This document shows, piece after piece, positions 6,727-10,797 of a stretch of 10,797 nucleotides of DNA. Position numbers and translations under genes: made by a program. Every line of letters begins with the position of its first letter. Positions within the stretch are counted from its first letter, which is position 1. The notes under the pieces were generated by a model, which saw only the letters and a program-made list of their open reading frames with translations, did not search any database and was not told the DNA's origin. The stretch is from assembly GCA_937899395.1 (NCBI GenBank), contig CALBPU010000078.1:1-10797 (forward strand). Direction: 5' to 3'. This stretch comes from an uncultured Fretibacterium sp. GTDB lineage: Bacteria; Synergistota; Synergistia; Synergistales; Aminobacteriaceae.

Positions 6727-7266
6727 ATGCCGGCAAAAATTAAATACGAACTTGTTGACGGACTGAAAGAGAAACTCTCAAAGACCAAAGCGGTTTTTGT
6801 AGGTGAGTATCGAGGAATGACGGTTGCTCAGAGTACAGCTTTAAGGGCAAAAGTCAGGCAGGCCGGAGGAGAGTTGAAAATTGCTAAAAATACTCTCTTC
6901 AAGATTGCAATGAAAGAAGCAGGTTTATCAGAGCTTAACGAGGCTTTAATGAGCGGGCCGAATATTTTCGCACTGTGCTATGATGATCCCGTAAGCGTCG
7001 CTAAAGTTCTCAAGGAATATGCTAACGATAAATCACAAAAAGCTTTCATTTTGAAGGGCGGTATCCTTGAAAATCAGCAGTTGGATCTTAATCAGGTCAT
7101 GGCTCTTGCGGATCTTCCGTCAAAAGATGTCCTCAGAGCGCAGGTTGTCAGAACTATTGCAGCTCCGATTTCGGGACTTGTCAATGTTCTTTCTGGTACT
7201 ATCAGGAATTTCGTTACATGCCTTGCACAAATTCGAGACAAAAAAGAAGAAGGCACTGCAGCGTAA
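6727..7266 (+). CDS. rplJ: 50S ribosomal protein L10
   Basis: A 179-residue protein that forms the base of the ribosomal stalk and holds L12 dimers. The N-terminal globular rRNA-binding domain includes KAVFVGEYRGMTVAQSTALR and the GGELKIAKNTL block. The C-terminal helix (about the last 35 residues, ending in charged Lys/Glu residues) is the L12 binding arm. The ATG at 6727 was preferred to a GTG at 6712, because that GTG overlaps the AAAGGAGGTG ribosome site (6705-6714). The chosen spacing of 14 nt is longer than usual. Expression is probably set by the L10 leader and attenuator directly upstream. Confidence 0.95.
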   Translation: MPAKIKYELVDGLKEKLSKTKAVFVGEYRGMTVAQSTALRAKVRQAGGELKIAKNTLFKIAMKEAGLSELNEALMSGPNIFALCYDDPVSVAKVLKEYANDKSQKAFILKGGILENQQLDLNQVMALADLPSKDVLRAQVVRTIAAPISGLVNVLSGTIRNFVTCLAQIRDKKEEGTAA

Positions 7267-7323
7267 TTAAATTTGAAATTAAAATTTATTTTGTATTAAA
7301 TTATTTTGGAGGAATTATTTATT

Positions 7324-7701
7324 ATGACACACGAAGAAATTATTAAGGTTATTGAAGACATGTCGGTACTTGAGCTTTCAGAACTTGTAAAGGCTCTTGA
7401 GGAAAAGTTCGGAGTTTCAGCTTCAGCAGCTCCCGTTATGATGGCAGCAATGCCTGGTGCAGGTGCAGCAGCCCCCGCAGCAGAAGAAAAAACAGAGTTT
7501 GATGTCGTCTACAAAGGACCAGGCGCAAATAAAATCGCTGTCATTAAAGCTGTACGTGAGATTACATCACTCGGCCTTAAAGAAGCAAAAGAGCTTGTTG
7601 ACAATCCCCCGAAGAACATTAAAGAGGGCGTATCAAAAGAAGAGGCTGAAGAAATCAAGAAGAAACTCGCCGAAGCCGGCGCTGATGTCGAAGTTAAGTA
7701 A
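7324..7701 (+). CDS. rplL: 50S ribosomal protein L7/L12
   Basis: A 125-residue stalk protein. Residues 1-32 are the dimerisation and L10-binding domain (THEEIIKVIEDMSVLELSELVKALEEKFGV). An Ala/Pro/Met-rich hinge follows (about 33-52), then the factor-binding C-terminal domain (about 54-125) with the conserved KIAVIKAVREITSLGLKEAKELV helix pair. It recruits elongation factors and stimulates their GTPase activity. GGAGGA lies 10 nt before the ATG. A TTG 18 nt upstream overlaps that site and was rejected. The gene ends the ribosomal cluster at a terminator; rpoB does not follow. Confidence 0.97.
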   Translation: MTHEEIIKVIEDMSVLELSELVKALEEKFGVSASAAPVMMAAMPGAGAAAPAAEEKTEFDVVYKGPGANKIAVIKAVREITSLGLKEAKELVDNPPKNIKEGVSKEEAEEIKKKLAEAGADVEVK

Positions 7702-7717
7702 TTGTTATAAAAACTAC

Positions 7718-7756
7718 GGGGGCTTGAGAATTGGAAAATTTCGAGCCTCTTTTGTT
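7718..7756 (+). terminator. Terminator after rplL
   Basis: GGGGCTTGAGA (7719-7729) pairs with TTTCGAGCCTC (7739-7749) with several G-U pairs, followed by TTTTGTT. The ribosome site of the next gene starts only about 8 nt after the T run, so that gene depends on read-through unless it has a promoter I cannot see. Confidence 0.75.
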
Positions 7757-7778
7757 ATAGATGAAAGGAGAAAATTTT

Positions 7779-8168
7779 ATGAGTGCTAAGAATACCACTA
7801 AAGCTACTGATAAAAAGAAACTGATAATCATCGGTGTTGTTTGCATAATATTGTTACTCAATATTATGTGGACGATTTTACAGGGCAAATTCACTCCGAA
7901 ACTTGAAGAAGTTCAAACCCAGCTTGCCGCTCTTGAACAAAGAATTACAAAACTTGAACAAGGCGGTATGCCTGATGTAGCAGATCTCAAGAACGATTTT
8001 GCAGCATTAAAGGAAGTTTCAGCAAAATTTTCAGAGCGTCTTAATCAATCAGTTAAAGCCGAAGAAGATCAGCTTGCTTATCTTGAATCACAGGTTGAAG
8101 CTCAAAAGGCAAGGGTTGAAGCATTAAAGAAAGTAGCCGGCACTGAAGAAGTAAAACCGGCTGAATAA
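7779..8168 (+). CDS. Small membrane-anchored coiled-coil protein, unknown function
   Basis: I do not recognise this gene. It encodes 129 residues: a short basic N-terminus with KATDKKK, one membrane helix (about 15-35, LIIIGVVCIILLLNIMWTIL), then a long helical region with heptad-like repeats (about 42-118). These include EEVQTQLAALEQRITKLEQ and a second segment ending VEAQKARVEALKKV. The tail is acidic. The positive-inside rule places the N-terminus in the cytoplasm and the coiled coil outside, which is inference. The ATG at 7779 follows AAAGGAG; an ATG at 7761 overlaps that site and was rejected. It follows the rplL terminator and ends before a strong terminator. A structural or scaffolding role in the envelope would fit the shape but is not shown. 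Confidence 0.85.
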   Translation: MSAKNTTKATDKKKLIIIGVVCIILLLNIMWTILQGKFTPKLEEVQTQLAALEQRITKLEQGGMPDVADLKNDFAALKEVSAKFSERLNQSVKAEEDQLAYLESQVEAQKARVEALKKVAGTEEVKPAE

Positions 8169-8219
8169 AACAGCAAACAGTTTTTTCCTCAAACAAACAC
8201 ATAACGCACCTCCTTTAAG

Positions 8220-8262
8220 AAAAAGTCCGGTTAAGTTGTAAAAAGCTTTTCCGGACTTTTTT
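8220..8262 (+). terminator. Strong rho-independent terminator (possibly bidirectional)
   Basis: AAAAAGTCCGG (8220-8230) and CCGGACTTTTT (8251-8261) form an 11-bp perfect stem around a 20-nt loop. T residues follow on the plus strand, and a matching A run gives a T run on the minus strand. Confidence 0.9.
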
Positions 8263-8280
8263 CAAGTTTTAGGCATGCCC

Positions 8281-8309
8281 TTAAAAAACATTGAATTATG
8301 TATTATAAT
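8281..8309 (+). promoter_or_regulatory. Candidate promoter of the receptor-transporter fusion gene
   Basis: A perfect TATAAT (8304-8309) lies 17 bp after TTAAAA (8281-8286), which matches the -35 consensus at four of six positions. A start near 8316 would leave a leader of about 45 nt before the GTG at 8361. Confidence 0.5.
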
Positions 8310-8360
8310 ATTTATAACTCAATTCAAATTTTTATAGATTCAGAAAGTGAGGTAATTTTA

Positions 8361-10319
8361 GTGAAAAAATTTTTTTCCATTCTAATTGTTTCGCTGTTAG
8401 CGTTATCATTATGCGCTACTGTTTTGACTGCTGAGGAAGCAACGGAAGCTCCTGCGGAAAATAATCCTGCTCCTTCAGCTTTCAAGTTTGATCACAAAAT
8501 TGTGATTGTTTGCCCTTGGGGTGAAGGCGGCGGTGCTGACTCAACTTTACGTGCCCTTATTCCGCTCTTAAAGGCTGAACTTGAACAGGATATTGAAGTC
8601 GTAAACGTTACAGGAAATAACGGTGTAAACGGTGCCGTTTATACTCAGAAACAGCCTGCTGACGGTTATACATTCATGTTAGGCACTCAAAGTTTGCTCA
8701 TCATGGATATTAACGGAGCAATGCCCTTCAAGTTCAAAGATGAATTTGTCCCTGTTGCAAGACTTGTGAACGCTATCAACGTTATCGCAGCTTCACGTTC
8801 GGCAATGGAGGAAAGAGGCTACAACAATTTCTCGGAACTTCGTGAATTTGTTAAGTCTCACCCGTTCAGTATTTCAGTCGGTATGTTGACAAGCACAGGT
8901 GTTGACGGTCTGTCATTCAAGAAAGCCATTGAGGGATTAAATGTTCTCGAAGTCAATTATCCCACAGGTGCAGGAATGAATTTAGCTCTCAAAGAAGGCC
9001 AGATTGATTTAATGGTAACAGGCACTGATGAAATTTCAGACTTGATTTCAACAGGAGAGATTACGCCGTTATTAGTTCTTGCTGAAAAACGAATGAGTGC
9101 TTATCCGAACGTTGAAGCAGCAGGAGAACTTGGAATTGATTCAGTGATAGGGCCTGAAAGAGGAATTTTTGCGAGAAAAGATACTCCGAAAGAAGCCGTT
9201 AAAGCTCTTGAGGAAGCTATTATTAAAGTAACTGCCTCCGAAAACTGGAACGAATTTTTGAAGAAGGGCGGTTATGATGAAAGACCCGGATTTGCAAACA
9301 GCGCAAAATATTCTCAGATTGTTGATAACGAATACAAAACTTTCACGGACATGTTAAAGCCTGCGAAAGCCTCCGACAAAAAAGCGCCCGCAGCTCCTTC
9401 AACAAAACTTGCGATAATCGGTTTCGTAATGGTTCTCATTTTAATCATCTGCTTAATCAAGAAAATCGTAATTCCTCCAGTAGCGTTTATTTTACTTCCG
9501 ACGATTGCAGCATTAGTTGCGGGATTTGATCCTCTCGTTGTAAATAAATTCGCAGCTTCGGGAATTTCAAAGATGGTTTCAACGGTTTCGTTGTTCGTGT
9601 TCTCGATTTCGTTCTTCTCATTGATGAGCGATCAAGGAGTTTTTGACCCTATTGTAAATTTCTTAATCAAAAAAGCCGGAACTAACGTAACTCTCGTGTT
9701 GCTCGCAACAGCTGCAGTAGGTATCATCGGACATCTTGACGGTTCAGGAGCTACAACATTCATTATTACGATTACTGCAATGCTTCCGATGTTCAAGAAA
9801 CTGAAAATGGACAACAGGGCATTAATGCTTTTAATCTGCGTTGCTATCGGAGTTATGAACGTCTGTCCTTGGGGAGGCCCTACAATCAGAGCCGCTACGG
9901 TTCTTGAAACAGACCCGAATATTTTATGGCACAGATTGCTTCCTGTTCAGGGTGCAATGCTTGTTATTACATTTGTCATTGCTTTCCTTATGAGCGGTAT
10001 TCAGAATAGAAGAATTAAAAAACTCGGTCTTACGGTTGACGATACAGCACTTGAAGAAGCTAAAAACGATGAAAATAAGCCAAAAGTTTCAAAGGGACTT
10101 CAGATTTATAACTTCATTCTTGTTTGTAAAATCGTACTTGATTGTTGGTTGATTTCCGTATGTATGTGTAGTGATTTCTTTATGATGCCCACGAATTTGT
10201 ATACCATTTGCGTTTACATCGCAGAAATCTATACCGAGAAAATTCGGATAATCTTTCAATCCTTCATTTATGAGTTTTTCAATCCTGACCATTTCACCCT
10301 TGAATTTTTCAAGGTGTGA
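8361..10319 (+). CDS. TctC-type solute receptor fused to a truncated CitMHS citrate transporter
   Basis: The frame encodes 652 residues from a GTG preceded by GTGAGGT. The earlier ATG at 8298 lies in the promoter region and lacks a ribosome site. Residues 1-24 are a signal peptide. Residues 41 to about 335 match TctC/Bug receptors of tripartite tricarboxylate transporters: VIVCPWGEGGGADSTLR, TGNNGVNGAVYTQKQPADGYT and GVDGLSF. After a Lys/Pro/Ala linker (336-348), residues 349 to about 587 match the first half of CitMHS citrate-metal symporters: DQGVFDP near 424, GHLDGSGATTFIITITAMLP near 457 and NVCPWGGPTIRAAT near 500. From about residue 588 the sequence is antisense to the opposite-strand gene and resembles no CitMHS half. 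The missing half should make the transporter inactive. Carboxylate uptake is inferred. Confidence 0.85.
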   Translation: MKKFFSILIVSLLALSLCATVLTAEEATEAPAENNPAPSAFKFDHKIVIVCPWGEGGGADSTLRALIPLLKAELEQDIEVVNVTGNNGVNGAVYTQKQPADGYTFMLGTQSLLIMDINGAMPFKFKDEFVPVARLVNAINVIAASRSAMEERGYNNFSELREFVKSHPFSISVGMLTSTGVDGLSFKKAIEGLNVLEVNYPTGAGMNLALKEGQIDLMVTGTDEISDLISTGEITPLLVLAEKRMSAYPNVEAAGELGIDSVIGPERGIFARKDTPKEAVKALEEAIIKVTASENWNEFLKKGGYDERPGFANSAKYSQIVDNEYKTFTDMLKPAKASDKKAPAAPSTKLAIIGFVMVLILIICLIKKIVIPPVAFILLPTIAALVAGFDPLVVNKFAASGISKMVSTVSLFVFSISFFSLMSDQGVFDPIVNFLIKKAGTNVTLVLLATAAVGIIGHLDGSGATTFIITITAMLPMFKKLKMDNRALMLLICVAIGVMNVCPWGGPTIRAATVLETDPNILWHRLLPVQGAMLVITFVIAFLMSGIQNRRIKKLGLTVDDTALEEAKNDENKPKVSKGLQIYNFILVCKIVLDCWLISVCMCSDFFMMPTNLYTICVYIAEIYTEKIRIIFQSFIYEFFNPDHFTLEFFKV

Positions 10320-10583
10320 TTTTGATCCCTCTTTGAAATGTGATCCAACCAAGTGCTTCTCTTTTGTTTCACTGACACCGAATATCAGCCATCCGCTCTG
10401 CTGCTGCCGGAGGTTTGCTTCATTGCTCAGTGCAGAAAAGTACCGTCCGATTTCATCAGTATCCAGAGAGACCTTGGCCTCTTTGAATTCAACGATTTCA
10501 TTTTCCCAGTTGGACATCAGATATTCCAACTTTTCCGCATACTGTCTTTGATAATCGTCGACCGGCATTTCAAAATACGCCAT
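10089..10583 (-). CDS. AlbA_2 (schlafen-like) domain protein, probably truncated or chimeric
   Basis: A 164-residue protein from an ATG (10583-10581) preceded by GGGGAGG at 7 nt; an upstream ATG at 10625 lacks such a site. Residues 25 to about 96 show the AlbA_2 pattern seen in predicted regulators and nucleic-acid-binding proteins: EIVEFKEAK (29-37), EIGRYFSALSNEANL (44-58), GWLIFGVSE (64-72), LVGSHF and LEKFKGEM. Family members usually continue with a conserved strand region and a GIP/YGR-type tail, which I do not see. From about residue 98 the sequence (IEKLINEGLKDYPNFLGIDF onward) looks like another protein. The 3' end overlaps the transporter reading frame and stops just inside it. It is likely an accessory-region gene broken at the 10105-10125 junction; its function is unproven. 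Confidence 0.65.
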   Translation of the reverse strand: MAYFEMPVDDYQRQYAEKLEYLMSNWENEIVEFKEAKVSLDTDEIGRYFSALSNEANLRQQQSGWLIFGVSETKEKHLVGSHFKEGSKSHLEKFKGEMVRIEKLINEGLKDYPNFLGIDFCDVNANGIQIRGHHKEITTHTYGNQPTIKYDFTNKNEVINLKSL

Positions 10584-10725
10584 CAATCTGCCTCCCCTGT
10601 AAATGTTTTTTAAAATACAGTTCATGAAACTTGTTCTTCACAAGATAATCGCAAGATAGATTTCTTTGTTCTCTGATATTCACCCATATGAATGGATTAC
10701 CACAAACAAAGTAAACATTGGGCTT
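10570..10725 (-). pseudogene. Possible 3' remnant of an upstream gene
   Basis: A 51-codon frame on the minus strand has no ATG and no good ribosome site. It reads NVYFVCGNPFIWVNIREQ and later NKFHELYFKKHLQGRQIDGVF, then stops 11 bases inside the AlbA_2 gene. A small end-to-start overlap of this kind is typical of operon neighbours, so it may be the tail of a gene whose front is lost or frameshifted: two stops lie just upstream in frame. I cannot name a family. Apart from this and the terminal inverted repeat I see nothing in 10584-10797. Confidence 0.25.
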
Positions 10726-10769
10726 TCACCATTACTGTTCGTTGTGATAGCCAAACTGTTTTCCATTTA

Positions 10770-10797
10770 TCTCGTGAATTCATGAATTTTCACGAGA
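10770..10797. repeat. Inverted repeat ending at the window edge
   Basis: TCTCGTGAA (10770-10778) and TTCACGAGA (10789-10797) are exact inverted copies around a 10-nt spacer that itself overlaps a TTCATGAA palindrome. The repeat may continue beyond the edge. It could be an operator, a hairpin or the tip of a mobile element. Confidence 0.7.

Noticed and set aside
7306..7323. TTG start for rplL
   Set aside because: It overlaps the GGAGGA ribosome site, and L12 normally starts at the following ATG.
7457..7789. 110-codon alternative frame inside rplL
   Set aside because: It is a Lys/Gln-rich shadow of rplL with no ribosome site.
8298..8360. Upstream ATG start for the receptor-transporter fusion
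   Set aside because: The extra 21 residues lie over a TATAAT-type promoter and would bury the signal peptide; GTG 8361 has a good ribosome site.
10270..10613. Plus-strand frames opposite the AlbA_2 gene
   Set aside because: No ribosome site and no recognisable protein pattern; the minus strand has a clear domain and ribosome site.

Overview
The window looks like an AT-rich, Gram-negative-type anaerobe, most likely of the Synergistota. This is an inference. It rests on secreted proteins built from 'GTAPYxWxxSGxPxGMT' putative-Ig repeats behind GLUG-type domains, a TctC-type (TTT) solute receptor, a short-chain clostridial-type flavodoxin, and strong AGGAGG ribosome sites. No 16S or other decisive marker is present.

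Layout. Positions 1-3523 (minus strand) hold two tandem, paralogous secreted GLUG/Ig-repeat proteins. The downstream copy runs off the left edge. Next comes a flavodoxin gene (minus, 3649-4068), whose terminator hairpin overlaps a probable promoter for the secreted pair. From 4273 the plus strand carries the classic information-processing cluster rpmG - tRNA-Trp - secE - nusG - rplK - rplA - rplJ - rplL. It includes an L1-type binding hairpin between rplK and rplA. A complete L10 leader with mutually exclusive antiterminator and terminator stems precedes rplJ. After rplL, where rpoB commonly follows, there is instead a terminator, then a small membrane-anchored coiled-coil protein and a strong terminator.

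From 8361 a gene encodes an exported TctC/Bug-like solute-binding domain joined in frame to the N-terminal half of a CitMHS-family citrate transporter. At about 10105-10125 its sequence changes abruptly into the antisense of an AlbA_2-type (schlafen/regulator-like) gene on the minus strand. The transporter has therefore lost its C-terminal half, through insertion or recombination or through an assembly join. The last 214 bases carry a possible gene remnant, and a 9-bp inverted repeat ends exactly at the window edge.

How it fits together. The central cluster makes ribosomal stalk and L1/L11 proteins, secretion and transcription factors and tRNA-Trp, with two feedback sites visible in the RNA. 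The flanks are accessory: surface or secreted repeat proteins, redox carrier and carboxylate uptake. The most unusual items are the receptor-transporter fusion and its broken end, the homogenised Ig module shared by the two secreted paralogues, and several overlapping promoter/terminator arrangements.
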